In this document: in pieces, positions 33,138 to 42,776 of the stretch
Position numbering within the stretch: position 1 is the stretch's first letter
Layout: every line of letters begins with the position of its first letter
Source: DASQUK01 sp963756425
GTDB taxonomy: Bacteria; Actinomycetota; Acidimicrobiia; Acidimicrobiales; VFJN01
DNA: 64,000 bases
Direction of reading: 5' to 3'
Assembly: GCA_963756425.1 (NCBI GenBank)
Contig: CAVWNW010000007.1
Span: 341,105 to 405,104 of the forward strand
The notes under the pieces: model-generated
Databases searched by the model: none
The model's input: only the letters and a program-made list of their open reading frames with translations
What the model was told of the DNA's origin: nothing
Translations under genes and position numbers: made by a program

Positions 33138-33867
33138 GCGCCAGGTCCGTTACCGCGCGATCGCCGACGAACTGCGCGGACGGGTCGAGTCCGGCGAGCT
33201 GAGGCCGGGCCGCCTGCTGCCGAGCGAGAGCGAGCTCTCGCGTGCGCACGCAGTGAGCCGGGTCACGGTGCGCAAGGCGCTCGACGTGCTGCGCGATGAG
33301 GGTCTGATCGATGCCCGACAGGGCTTCGGCTGGTTCGTGTCCGCCGATCCGGTCCGCCAGACGCTGGGGCGACTCGGCACGATCGAGGACCAGCTGGGCG
33401 AGCTCGGGCTGAGCTCAGAGCGGCGCGTGGTGGGCTTCCGCTTCGTCGCGCCCCCACCCCGAGTGCGCCAGGTGCTGGGAGTCGAGGCCGTGTTGGAGGT
33501 TCGGCGGGTCAACCTCGCCGACGGCCAGCCGTTCGCCCGCGTGACCGTCTGGTGCCCCGAGGAGGTCGGCGCCGGGCTGACGCAGGCCGACGTCGAGCGC
33601 ACGCCGTTCTACGAGCTGGTGGGGGTGCCGATCGGTGGTGCCACCCAGACCATCGGTGCGGGGGGCGCCGGCGACGCGGACGCCGACCTGCTGGAGATAC
33701 CGGTGGGCTCTCCCGTGCTGCGCTGCGAGCGCGTGACCCGCGACATCGAGGATCGACCGCTGCTGGTGTCGGAGCACGTCTTCCCCGCGCATCGCACCGA
33801 GTTCGTGGTCGATCTCCCCAGGATCGAACCGTCCATGGGGCCGTCGGGGCTACGCCTGGTGCATTGA
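33136..33867 (+). CDS. GntR family regulator, HutC/UTRA subfamily
   Basis: A 243-residue regulator. The winged HTH fills residues 5-70 (IADELRGRVESGELRPGRLLPSE, VSRVTVRKALDVLRDEGLI), followed by the UTRA ligand-binding domain (QVLGVEAVLEVRRVNLADGQ, FYELVGVPIGGATQTI, PLLVSEHVFPAHRTEFVV). HutC-type proteins respond to sugars, amino acids or alkyl compounds. GTG 33136 begins close to the HTH; no ribosome-binding site is clear. The gene has no co-directional neighbour; its last 18 bases overlap the end of the pseudokinase gene on the other strand. Confidence 0.85.
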   Translation: MRQVRYRAIADELRGRVESGELRPGRLLPSESELSRAHAVSRVTVRKALDVLRDEGLIDARQGFGWFVSADPVRQTLGRLGTIEDQLGELGLSSERRVVGFRFVAPPPRVRQVLGVEAVLEVRRVNLADGQPFARVTVWCPEEVGAGLTQADVERTPFYELVGVPIGGATQTIGAGGAGDADADLLEIPVGSPVLRCERVTRDIEDRPLLVSEHVFPAHRTEFVVDLPRIEPSMGPSGLRLVH

Positions 33868-35929
33868 CACCGGGACGCTGGGGGTGCTCGCCCCGGGCTG
33901 CTCGTCGACGGGCTTGGACGTGCCGTCGCCGGTGATCACCATGTAGGCGACGCCGAGGGTCAGCAGCACGACGACGACGATCAGCACGATCACGGGAGCC
34001 GCAAGCGCGCCGCCGGTGGCCGGCGACGCGTCCCTGACCGGCGGGGCCGCTCTGATCCCCGGGGTCCGGTCTCCCCGCCCCGGCCGCTGCGTAGCGGCGC
34101 ATGCGGGCCTGGCGGGCGCGCTCGAGCGCAGACCCCATGGGGGTGCGGTCGCCGGCAGGGAAGGCACCCGATCGGGCGGCGTCGGCGGCGACGAGCGGTC
34201 CCCGGCGGCCGGCATCGGGCGATGGGCTCGGCCGCGGCGCCGGCTCACCGGGTCGCCGCCCGCGGGGAACGATCGCTGGCACCGCCGAGGGGCCCCCGGC
34301 GGTGCCGGTGGTGTCGGCACCGACCGGAGCGCGCGAGCCTCGGACCGGGCGCCGGGTATCGCCGCCCGAGGGACCATGGTGGTGGCGCGCGGGCTGTCCC
34401 GGCGGCTCGGGCCCCGGGGCTCGGTCCATCGCTGGTCGCTGGATCCGCCCCGGCTCGCCACCGTTCCGTGACCTTGCGGTCGGCCCGACGTTGTTGCCGC
34501 GGCCGTCGGGCGATGCGGGTCCGGCGCTCATGGGCGACGCCGGGGCGTGACCGTTGGGTCGGTGCCCATTGCTCGGCGCCCGGGCGTGGCCGCCGGCGGC
34601 CGCCGGCGGGTGCGGCTCGTCGGGCGGGTACGGGTCGTGCGGCTGGTACGGCTCCATCGGCCGCCGGGGCTCCTCCGGCCGGGGCGGCGGGTCCGGTCGC
34701 CGAGGCCGTGGATGCGGGAGCGGCTCCGCCGGTCGGCGCCGCGGGTCCGGCGGGCGTGGTTGCATCCCACCGGCCCGATCGGCAGGGCGGGTGGCCGAGG
34801 CCGGCCAGGCCGGGGGGCCGAGCCCGTTCGCCCAGTGTGGGGCGGCGGGGTCGCGCCGCCGGTTCGTGAAGTCGGGCGGCGTGTCGCTGAACAGATGGAC
34901 CAGCCCGGGGCCGGGCGTGGCGGCGGGGCCGGAGACGCCGGTGGGTGCACCGGCGGGCCCGGGTTGTGCCCCGGCGTGCCCCGCGGGCACCTCATCGGGT
35001 TCCGGCGGGGCCGCGGGAGGCGCCTCGGGCGCGGCGGCCTGCGGGCTGGGGCGGCGGGCGTCGCCGAGGTCGAGCACCACCGGCTCCACGAGCGTGAGCC
35101 CCAGAGTCCGCTGCACCGCCTGGAGGGACCAGGCGAGGTCGAGGACCGGCGGGCGCCTCGCCGCGGCGTGGGCGAGGGCGGGGACGATGGCGGCTTCGAC
35201 GCCGTCGATGTCCTCCCCTGGCCGGACGATCCGTGGTACCTGGACCTGCAGGACGCGCAGCAGGAGCGAGGCGTTGCTGTCGGTGATGTCGGCGGGCTTC
35301 TCGTGCGGCGCACCGCCTGCGAGGAGCGCGTAGACGGTCGCCGCCAACGAGTAGGCGTCCGCGGCCGGGCTCATCCCGGTGCGCTCCAGCACCTCCGGTG
35401 GCGCGAAGTAGCGGATCGGGTTGTGGAGCGCCCCGAAGCCCGGGAAGTCGCTGAACTCGGCCAGGCCGATGTCCGCCACCAGCGGTTCGCCCTGCGGATC
35501 GAGCACCAGGCAGGCCGGCGACAGGTCGCCGTGGACGACACCGGACCGGTGGGCGGTCTCCAGCACCCCCGCAACCAGCACGCCGATTCGGAGGGCCTGC
35601 TCGATGGCGAGCGGTCCCCGGGTCTTGAGCAGGGTGTCGATGGTCTCGGGGGGCTGGGGGTCGGTGACCACCCACGGGCGGCCGTCGTCGGCGTGACCCC
35701 AGTCGTGGATCGTGAGCACGTTCGGGTGCGCGGCCAGCCGCCGGGCGCTGCGGGCGGCCCCGTCGAACCGTCGCCGCGCCTCCTCGTCCGTCAGGGCGGG
35801 ATAGACCGTGACCGTCACCGGGTGCCCGAGCCCCTCGGCGTGGGCGGTGTAGAGCCTCGATGCCAGGCGCTCCCCGAGCGGAGTGAAGTCGCGACAGTGA
35901 GGCACGCGTGGCGCGAATGTCCCAGCCAT
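33850..35929 (-). pseudogene. Membrane-anchored pseudokinase, frameshifted near 34078
   Basis: Repaired, a protein of about 692 residues: a Ser/Thr kinase-like domain (residues 15-290), a Pro/Arg-rich linker of some 330 residues, then in another frame one membrane helix (ALAAPVIVLIVVVVLLTLGV) and a short outer tail. Catalytic features are degenerate: the loop is HGDLSPACL instead of HRDLKPEN, DFG is DIG, no glycine loop or VAIK lysine is visible, and APE is APPEVL. It is thus likely a scaffold, as in actinobacterial MviN/FhaA-type systems (inference). An extra G near 34075-34082 in a G-rich run separates the linker frame from the helix frame; an indel in the draft is the simplest reason. Confidence 0.72.
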
Positions 35930-36061
35930 GTCGGGGGGCGACCCTACCCCGGATCGGCCCCCGACATCGCCGGGCGAGGGGACAGCTTCATGCGGATCGT
36001 GGCATCCCCCGGCACTTCGACGCGCCCGGTGGTCGGCATCGCGCCAATCGTCACGATTGGC

Positions 36062-39000
36062 TCAGGCGCTGACCAGCCGTCCGGCCTGGCGCCCCTCGAT
36101 CCGCCGCACCTCGTCCTTGGGCAGGACATGCCACACATGGCCGACCGCCTTCGCCCAGTGCTCGAGCAGCAGCGCCGAGCGGCGCGAGCCGGTGAGCGCG
36201 GCGTGCCGCTCGACCAGCCAGCGCACCTCCTCCTGGGCCGCGGCGTCGGGGCGCACGGCGTCGACCAGGTCGGGGTTGAGCCGGGAGATCAGGCGCTCCG
36301 CGTCGCTGTCGAACACGAACGCCTGGCCACCCGTCATGCCGGCGCCCAGATTCCACCCCACCGGGCCGGTGACCACGATCGTGCCCCCGGTCATGTACTC
36401 GCAGCAGTGGTCGCCGGCGCTCTCCACCACCGCCACGGCGCCCGAGTTGCGCACGCCGAAGCGTTCGCCCACGCCGCCGGCGATGTAGAGCTCGCCGGCG
36501 GTGGCGCCGTAGAGGCAGGTGTTGCCGGCGAGGATCGGCAGCTCGGAGCGGTCGTTGGCGGGCGGGCGGATGACGACCAGGCCGCCGCCCATGCCCTTGC
36601 CGACGTAGTCGTTGGCCTCGCCGGTGAGGTCGAGCTCGACGCCTCGGGTCAGGAACGCGGCGAAGCTCTGCCCGGCGGCGCCCGTGAACCGCACCCGGGC
36701 GGTACCCCGGGGCGGCAGTTCGCCGTACTCGAGGGCGATGGCGCCCGACAGCGCGGCGCCGATCGCACGGTCGGCGTTGCGGATCTCGTAGGACAGGTGG
36801 ACGTCGTCGCCGTCCCAGATGGCCCGGAACGCGTCCGCCAGGAGCTGGTCCCCCAGGTCGTCCCGGGGGTCCTGGAGCTCCACCCGCTCGACGAAGTGCC
36901 GCGGGCCGCCGCCGATGGCGGGCGCCAGGAGCGGGGACAGGTCCATGGCGTCGGCGCGCTGGTTGCCGGTGACCCTCTGGCGCAACAGGTCGACCCGGCC
37001 CACGGCCTCGTCGATGGAGCGCAGCCCGAGCGTGGCCAGGTAGCCGCGCACCTCCTCGGCGATGAACAGGAAGTAGGCGGCAACGCCCTCGGGGGTTCCG
37101 GTGAAGTTCGCGCGCAGGTGCGGGCGCTGGGTGGCGACCCCGGGCTTGCAGGTGTCGCGGTGGCAGGCCCGGAGCATGATGCAGCCCTCCGCGATCATGG
37201 CCGCGGTCCCGAAGCTGTATTCGTCGGCACCCAGGAGGGCGGCGACGATGACCTGGCGCCCGGTGAGGAAGCCACCGTCGACCCGGACCCGCACCCGGCT
37301 TCGCAGGCCGTTGTCGACCAGCGCCCGCTCCGTGTCGGCCAGGCCCAGCTCCCAGGGCATGCCGGCGTACTTGATGGACGACAACGGGCTGGCGCCGGTG
37401 CCGCCGTTCTGGCCCGAGATGTGGATGACGTCGGCCAGTGCCTTGACGCAGCCGGCGGCGATCGTGCCCACGCCGTCCTCGGCCACCAGCTTGACGGAGA
37501 CCTGGGCGGCGTTGACCTGCTTGAGGTCATAGATCAGCTGGGCGAGGTCCTCGATCGAGTAGATGTCGTGGTGCGGCGGGGGGGAGATCAGCCCGACGCC
37601 CGGCTGGGTGTGCCGCAGGCGGGCGATCTCGGCCGACACCTTGTGGCCGGGCAGTTGGCCGCCCTCACCGGGCTTGGAGCCCTGCGCCATCTTGATCTGC
37701 AGCTCGTCGGCGTGGGCCAGGTACTCGGGCGTGACGCCGAAGCGTCCGGATGCGACCTGCTTGATCCTGGAGTTCTTGTCGTCGCGTCCCTGGCCGCGGG
37801 TGCGGTACCTGTAGGGGTCCTCACCGCCCTCGCCGCAGTTGGACATGGCGCCGAGCAGGTTCATGGCCTGGGCGAGCGTCTCGTGGGCCTCCTTCGAGAG
37901 TGCGCCGTGCGACATCGCGCCCGTCGAGAAGCGCCTGACGATGGCCCGCGCCGGCTCCACCTCGTCGACCGGCACCGGTTCCGCCGCGGGAAGCAGCTCG
38001 AGCAGGTCGTGGAGCTCGATCAGCGCCCGGTCGTTGGCGAGCTTGGCGAAGGCGTCGTAGCGCTCCGACGACTCGGAGCGGATGGCGGCCTGCAGGAGGT
38101 GGGCGGTCAGCATCTCCCGCGTCTGTCCATCGCCCTGTGGCTCCTGCACCAGTGACAGGTCGTTGAGCGCCTGGACCGTGTCCTTGTCCTTGGCGTGGGG
38201 CTCGCCGCCCTTGCGCACGCGGAAGAAGCCCGGCGACGCCAGGTCGGGCAGGTCGCCCCAGGCCGCGGTGTGGCGGGCGAGGACGTCCTCACCCAGGCCC
38301 TGCCAGCCCATGCCGCCCACCACGTCGGGGGTGGCGGTGAAGCACACGTCCACCACCTCGGCGTCCAGCCCCACGACCTCGAAGATCTGGGCGCCACGGT
38401 AGGAGTCGACGGTGCTGATGCCCATCTTGGACATGATCTTGAGCACGCCGGCCTCGACCGCAGCCTGGAGGTTCCTCTGGGCCTCGGGGCTGGTCAGGTC
38501 GCCGTCGTCGGCGCCGTCGGCCTCGGCGGCGACGGTGGCCAGGGCCAAGCGGGGGCAGATGGCGTCGGCGCCGTAGCCCAGCAGGGCCGCGAAGCCGTGC
38601 ACGTCGAACACGTCGTCGGCAACGACGACCAGCGACGTGCGGGAGCGCTGACGAGCGTCGCTGAGGGCCTGGTGCACCGCACCGCACGCCAGCAGCGACG
38701 GGACCGGCGCCCGTTCCGGCCCCGCGTCCTCGTTCTCCAGGACGAGCGTGCCGGCCCCACCCTGGACGGCCGCGACCGCCTCCGCCCGGAGGCGCCCGAC
38801 CGCGGCCTGCAGCCCTGCCGGCCCCTCGGCCACCGGGAAGGTGGCGTCGAGGGGAATGACCGGCCAGGGCGCGCGATCCGTCAGCTCGAGCCCGGTCACG
38901 CCCGACGGGTACACGAAGAACGACGGCAACGTGAGCAGGCGGGCGGCGTCCCGGGACTCGGTGAGCAGCGGCAGCCGCGGCCCGAGGATGGTCCGCAGGC

Positions 39001-40501
39001 TCATGACCAGCCGCTCGCGCAGCGGATCGATGGGTGGGTTGGTCACCTGTGCGAAGCGCTGGCGGAGGAAGTGGCTCACGGGCCGGGACCGGGGCGACAG
39101 GTTGGGCAACGGCGAGTCGTCACCCATCGAGAACGTGGGCTCCTTGGCGTCGTCGGCCATGGGGCGTACCACCATGGCCAGGTCCTCCTTGGTCAGCCCG
39201 TGCATCACCTGGCGCGCCACCAGGTCCTCGGGCACCTCCAGCGCCGGCTCCCCCGGGGACAGGCGATAGAAGCCGTCAGCGGCCCAGTGCCCGTACGGGG
39301 CGGCGGCGGCGATCCGCTCCTTGCAGGCGTGGTCGTCGAGGAAGCCCCGGGTCGGGTCGACGAACAGCATGTGGCCCGGCCCGAGCCGGCCCCTGGTCAC
39401 CTCGCCATGGCCGCTGATGTCGATGGCGCCGACCTCGGAGCACACGGCCACGAACCCGTCGTCGCACACCTGGTAGCGCAAGGGGCGCAGGCCGTTGCGG
39501 TCGAGGCGGGCGCCCACACCCACGCCGTCGGTGAAGATCACGCCGGCCGGGCCGTCCCAGGGCTCCATGAGGGCCGAGTGGTAGCGGTAGAAGCCCCGCA
39601 CCTCGGGATCGAGGTCGCGGGCGTTCTCCCACGCCTCGGGCATCACCATGGCCATCACGTGGCGGGCGTCGCGTCCCGCGCGCATGAGCAGCTCGACGAT
39701 GGCGTCGAGCTTCCCCGAGTCGGAGGCCTGGGGGTCGAGCACCGGGAAGAACAGGTCCTCGTCGCCGAGGCCGGCCTGCGCGGTGCCGAGGCCGGCTCGA
39801 CCCCGCATGCGGTGCTCGTTGCCCCACAGGGCGTTGATCTCGCCGTTGTGGCACAGCGTCCGGTACGGCTGGGCGCGCTCCCAAGTGGGGAGCGTGTTGG
39901 TCGAGAAGCGCTGGTGGAAGATCGCGAACGGCGCCCCGAAGCGGTCGTCCGCGAGGTCGGGATAGAAGTCGGCCAGTGCGTCGGCGGGGGCCAGGCCCTT
40001 GTAGACCATCGTGCGGAACGAGCACGACGCCACGTAGGTGCCGTTGTTGGAGCGCTCGATGCGTCGGCGTAGCCGCAGCGCCCGGCGCTCCAGGTCGGCA
40101 CGGTTGGGGCCGCCCCGACTGCGGAAAAGGACCTGCACGATGCGCGGCGCCGTGGCGCGAGCCAGCTCGCCGAGCGCTCCAACGTCGACCGGCGGCTCCC
40201 GCCAGTCGACGACGTCCAGCCTCTCGAGGACGGCGGCGGCCTCGACCGCGGGCCGTGGGTCCTCACCCCGCACGAACAGCACCGCAACCCCGGTGTCGTC
40301 GCCGAAGAGCGCCCGGGGGATGGGCACCAGGAGTCCCGCCCCGTCGGCGGTCCTGGCATCGGCGGCGACCGCCCCGCGGTGCTTGACGCACGCCAACCCG
40401 TCGAGCGCGGCGGCCACGATGGCACGCGACGAGCGGCCCCTGGCATCGGCGACGAAGCCGATGCCGCAGGCGTCAAGCTCACGGGTCGTGGGCGAGAGCA
40501 A
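36062..40501 (-). CDS. gltB: Glutamate synthase, large (alpha) subunit
   Basis: A 1479-residue glutamate synthase large subunit, full family length. After an 11-residue propeptide (MLSPTTRELDA) comes the Ntn glutaminase domain with the N-terminal Cys12 (CGIGFVADARG). The central and FMN domains follow, with the 3Fe-4S cluster cysteines in EGCIMLRACHRDTCKPG, and the C-terminal beta-helix (GGGLVVIRPP, NTCLYGATAGELYIAGG). It transfers the amide of glutamine to 2-oxoglutarate. TTG 40501 is supported by an AGGAGGT site six bases before it. The partner gltD is not in this window. Confidence 0.95.
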   Translation of the reverse strand: MLSPTTRELDACGIGFVADARGRSSRAIVAAALDGLACVKHRGAVAADARTADGAGLLVPIPRALFGDDTGVAVLFVRGEDPRPAVEAAAVLERLDVVDWREPPVDVGALGELARATAPRIVQVLFRSRGGPNRADLERRALRLRRRIERSNNGTYVASCSFRTMVYKGLAPADALADFYPDLADDRFGAPFAIFHQRFSTNTLPTWERAQPYRTLCHNGEINALWGNEHRMRGRAGLGTAQAGLGDEDLFFPVLDPQASDSGKLDAIVELLMRAGRDARHVMAMVMPEAWENARDLDPEVRGFYRYHSALMEPWDGPAGVIFTDGVGVGARLDRNGLRPLRYQVCDDGFVAVCSEVGAIDISGHGEVTRGRLGPGHMLFVDPTRGFLDDHACKERIAAAAPYGHWAADGFYRLSPGEPALEVPEDLVARQVMHGLTKEDLAMVVRPMADDAKEPTFSMGDDSPLPNLSPRSRPVSHFLRQRFAQVTNPPIDPLRERLVMSLRTILGPRLPLLTESRDAARLLTLPSFFVYPSGVTGLELTDRAPWPVIPLDATFPVAEGPAGLQAAVGRLRAEAVAAVQGGAGTLVLENEDAGPERAPVPSLLACGAVHQALSDARQRSRTSLVVVADDVFDVHGFAALLGYGADAICPRLALATVAAEADGADDGDLTSPEAQRNLQAAVEAGVLKIMSKMGISTVDSYRGAQIFEVVGLDAEVVDVCFTATPDVVGGMGWQGLGEDVLARHTAAWGDLPDLASPGFFRVRKGGEPHAKDKDTVQALNDLSLVQEPQGDGQTREMLTAHLLQAAIRSESSERYDAFAKLANDRALIELHDLLELLPAAEPVPVDEVEPARAIVRRFSTGAMSHGALSKEAHETLAQAMNLLGAMSNCGEGGEDPYRYRTRGQGRDDKNSRIKQVASGRFGVTPEYLAHADELQIKMAQGSKPGEGGQLPGHKVSAEIARLRHTQPGVGLISPPPHHDIYSIEDLAQLIYDLKQVNAAQVSVKLVAEDGVGTIAAGCVKALADVIHISGQNGGTGASPLSSIKYAGMPWELGLADTERALVDNGLRSRVRVRVDGGFLTGRQVIVAALLGADEYSFGTAAMIAEGCIMLRACHRDTCKPGVATQRPHLRANFTGTPEGVAAYFLFIAEEVRGYLATLGLRSIDEAVGRVDLLRQRVTGNQRADAMDLSPLLAPAIGGGPRHFVERVELQDPRDDLGDQLLADAFRAIWDGDDVHLSYEIRNADRAIGAALSGAIALEYGELPPRGTARVRFTGAAGQSFAAFLTRGVELDLTGEANDYVGKGMGGGLVVIRPPANDRSELPILAGNTCLYGATAGELYIAGGVGERFGVRNSGAVAVVESAGDHCCEYMTGGTIVVTGPVGWNLGAGMTGGQAFVFDSDAERLISRLNPDLVDAVRPDAAAQEEVRWLVERHAALTGSRRSALLLEHWAKAVGHVWHVLPKDEVRRIEGRQAGRLVSA

Positions 40502-40626
40502 CGGCGCACCTCCTGTGGGGTTGGGACGCCAGCGACCGAGAGTGCTCGGGCCGGCAGGTGGGGACGTCTGATCCGCTCGTCGCTGAAGCGAAGCGGGCGC
40601 CGTTGCCCGAGGCCCCCACGAAAGGT
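40502..40626 (-). promoter_or_regulatory. Long structured leader upstream of gltB
   Basis: If transcription starts a few bases after the TAACCT box (40633-40638), about 125 bases precede gltB. A GTGGGG/CCCCAC pair (40615-40620 with 40559-40564, plus-strand coordinates) closes a region holding further short GC stems. No known riboswitch is recognised; nitrogen-dependent control is a guess. Confidence 0.35.
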
Positions 40627-40632
40627 CGGCTC

Positions 40633-40638
40633 AGGTTA
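40633..40638 (-). promoter_or_regulatory. -10 box for gltB
   Basis: TAACCT on the minus strand is the nearest TANNNT match upstream of gltB and lies just after the end of the epimerase gene. Confidence 0.35.
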
Positions 40639-40686
40639 GCGGATCGCTCTGGCGCGGCTGCGAACCCAATTCCCCCAGGCAGGGCC

Positions 40687-41709
40687 TCATGGCAGGCGCT
40701 TGAGGACCTCCAGTACGCCGAGCTTGACCGGCGACTGGTGGTGGGAGCGCGGCGCCGTCTGGCGTTCGTCGCGGTGGGCCAGGAACCAGTCGTACGACTC
40801 GATCACCGCCGACGCGTTGGAGTACCGGGGCTCCCAGCCCAGCTCCGTCCGCGCCTTGGTGGTGTCGAACCACAGGGACTCGGCGTAGAGCAGCCAGTGG
40901 TAGGGCGCGAACGGGGCGACACCCACCTTCGACATCGTTCGCATCGCGGCTCGGGCGGCGCCGGCCGGCACGGAGCGGACCCGGGACCCCGTGCCGGCGT
41001 GATCGACCAGCGCCTGGAGGGTCTCGCGCATGGTCCCGAACTCCCCGGCGCCGATGTTGTAGACCGCGGGCTTCTCGCGACCGGCGGCACGCAGGCAGGC
41101 GTCGGCGAGGTCGTTGGCGTGGACGAACTGGTAGCGGTTGTCGCCCCGGCCCAGCACGTACACGGGTGCGCCCTCGGCGACGAACTCGAACAGGACCGCG
41201 ATGATGCCGAGGCGGCCGTGCCCGAGGATGGTCCGGGGGCGGACGATGGTGACGTCGACGCCGCCCTCGGCGGCGTCGCGGCACAGCAGCTCGGCCTCGA
41301 GCTTGGCCTTGCCGTAGGCCTCGAGCGGCCGGCCGGGCGTGTCCTCCGTGACCGGGTTGCGTTCGGGGATCCCGAAGATGGCGCTCGACGACGTGTGCAC
41401 CACCTTGGCCACCCCGCAGTCGCGGGCCGCGAGGAGCACGTTGGCGGTGCCGGTCACATTGACCGACCAGAACAGGTCGCGGTCCCGCGCCAGTGGCACC
41501 TGGGCGACGTTGTGCAGCACGACGTCTGCCCCGCGACAGGCGGCGGTCACCGCAGCCCGGTCCCGCACGTCGCCGGGGATGTACTCGATGCCGGGGCGCG
41601 GCGCCGGCCGGTTGAGGTCGAAGACGCGGACCCGGTCGCCCCGCTCGAGGGCCCTGCCGGCGAGGATCGAGCCGAAGTAGCCGCTGCCCCCGGTGACAAG
41701 GACGGTCAT
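40687..41709 (-). CDS. NAD-dependent epimerase/dehydratase family protein (operon gene 8)
   Basis: A 340-residue extended short-chain dehydrogenase. The Rossmann motif VLVTGGSGYFGSIL starts the protein, DVVLHNVAQVP follows, and the catalytic Ser and YXXXK are in VHTSSSAIFG and AYGKAKLEAELL. RYQFVHANDLADACLRA is the usual binding loop. It resembles 3-beta-hydroxysteroid dehydrogenase-like members more than sugar epimerases, judged from VRPRTILGHGRLGIIAVLFEF. ATG 41709 is 11 bases after the preceding stop. It is the last gene of an eight-gene operon. Confidence 0.85.
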   Translation of the reverse strand: MTVLVTGGSGYFGSILAGRALERGDRVRVFDLNRPAPRPGIEYIPGDVRDRAAVTAACRGADVVLHNVAQVPLARDRDLFWSVNVTGTANVLLAARDCGVAKVVHTSSSAIFGIPERNPVTEDTPGRPLEAYGKAKLEAELLCRDAAEGGVDVTIVRPRTILGHGRLGIIAVLFEFVAEGAPVYVLGRGDNRYQFVHANDLADACLRAAGREKPAVYNIGAGEFGTMRETLQALVDHAGTGSRVRSVPAGAARAAMRTMSKVGVAPFAPYHWLLYAESLWFDTTKARTELGWEPRYSNASAVIESYDWFLAHRDERQTAPRSHHQSPVKLGVLEVLKRLP

Positions 41710-41720
41710 CGGAGGAGGCA

Positions 41721-42776
41721 CTACAGCTGCTCCCCGTGCTCGAGGCACCAGCGGATGCTGGCCCGCATGCCCTCCTCGAGACCGACGGTCGGCTCGTACC
41801 CGAGCTCGTCCCGGGCCCGGGTGATGTCGCAGGCGATCGTGTGGTTGAGCTCGCCGAGGACGTGCAGGGCCTGGGAGTAGCGCCCGCGCCCCTGGATCAG
41901 GCCGTCCGCCAGCTCCGCCGCCCGGGCCGCCGCCCGGGGCAGCGGCACCCGCTCGGGGCCGGACACGGCCAACCCCTCGGCCACCAGCGCCCGGCGCACC
42001 GTGGCGAGGATCTCCCGCAGCTCGTAGGGCTCGGCGTCGGCCACCCAGTACGCGTTGCCGGGGGCCTTGTCGGCCACCTCGGCCCGCAGCAGGCCCTGCA
42101 TCAGGTTGTCGGTGTAGACCATCGACCGCCTCTGGGTGCCGTCGCCGACGAGGGGAAAGCGGCCCCCGCGGATGGCGGAGAAGAACCGGCTCTGGCGGGG
42201 CGGCTGGTACGGGCCGTAGAACCACGGCGCCCGCACCGTCACGGTGGCTAGGTCGCCGCGGTCGTGGGCCAGCCTGACCAACTGCTCCGCCTCCTGCTTC
42301 GAGCGGCCATAGCCCATGTAGGGGTTGTAGGGGGACTCCTCGGTGAACACGTCGTCCGGCCCGGGGTTGACGCCGAACGGCGAGTTGGACGACATGTGGA
42401 CGAAGCGGGCGGCGCTGGCGCGCCGCGCCCGGTCGAGCATGAGCTGGGTGCCGCCGACGTTGACGTCGAACAGCTCGCGGACGCTCCGGCGGGGATGGAT
42501 CACCGCCGCGGCGTGGAACACCGCCGCCTCGGGGCCGACCCCCTCGAACAGGCGGTCGACGGTGGCCGGGTCCCGTACGTCGCCGCTCACCGTCTCGATG
42601 GTGGGTGAGACGAGCTCCAGGGGCGGTGCCTCGTCGGGCACCGCCACCAGGCAGCGGATCCGGTCGCGGCCGTGGGCCGCCAGGGCGCGGACGAAGTTCT
42701 GTCCCAGCCAGCCCGACGCGCCGGTGACGACGGCGACCGGCGCCGGCGCGCCGGCGGGAACCGAGGGTGCGGTCAC
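41721..42776 (-). CDS. NAD-dependent epimerase/3-beta-HSD-like protein (operon gene 7)
   Basis: A 351-residue extended short-chain dehydrogenase with VAVVTGASGWLGQNFVRAL at residues 12-30, AAVFHAAAVIHPRRSV, the catalytic FVHMSSNSPFG and MGYGRSKQEAEQLV, and a VYTDNLMQGLL substrate loop. It is a paralogue in role of the following gene, so the operon has two such reductases. GTG 42776 overlaps the GMC oxidoreductase TGA by four bases (GTGA). Oxidation or reduction of a hydroxyl on a lipid or sterol-like substrate is inferred from the fold and company. Confidence 0.85.
   Translation of the reverse strand: MTAPSVPAGAPAPVAVVTGASGWLGQNFVRALAAHGRDRIRCLVAVPDEAPPLELVSPTIETVSGDVRDPATVDRLFEGVGPEAAVFHAAAVIHPRRSVRELFDVNVGGTQLMLDRARRASAARFVHMSSNSPFGVNPGPDDVFTEESPYNPYMGYGRSKQEAEQLVRLAHDRGDLATVTVRAPWFYGPYQPPRQSRFFSAIRGGRFPLVGDGTQRRSMVYTDNLMQGLLRAEVADKAPGNAYWVADAEPYELREILATVRRALVAEGLAVSGPERVPLPRAAARAAELADGLIQGRGRYSQALHVLGELNHTIACDITRARDELGYEPTVGLEEGMRASIRWCLEHGEQL

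Noticed and set aside
34547..38155. Open frame of 1202 codons antisense to the pseudokinase and gltB genes
   Set aside because: It crosses two recognised genes on the other strand and shows no motifs; it is a codon-bias shadow.
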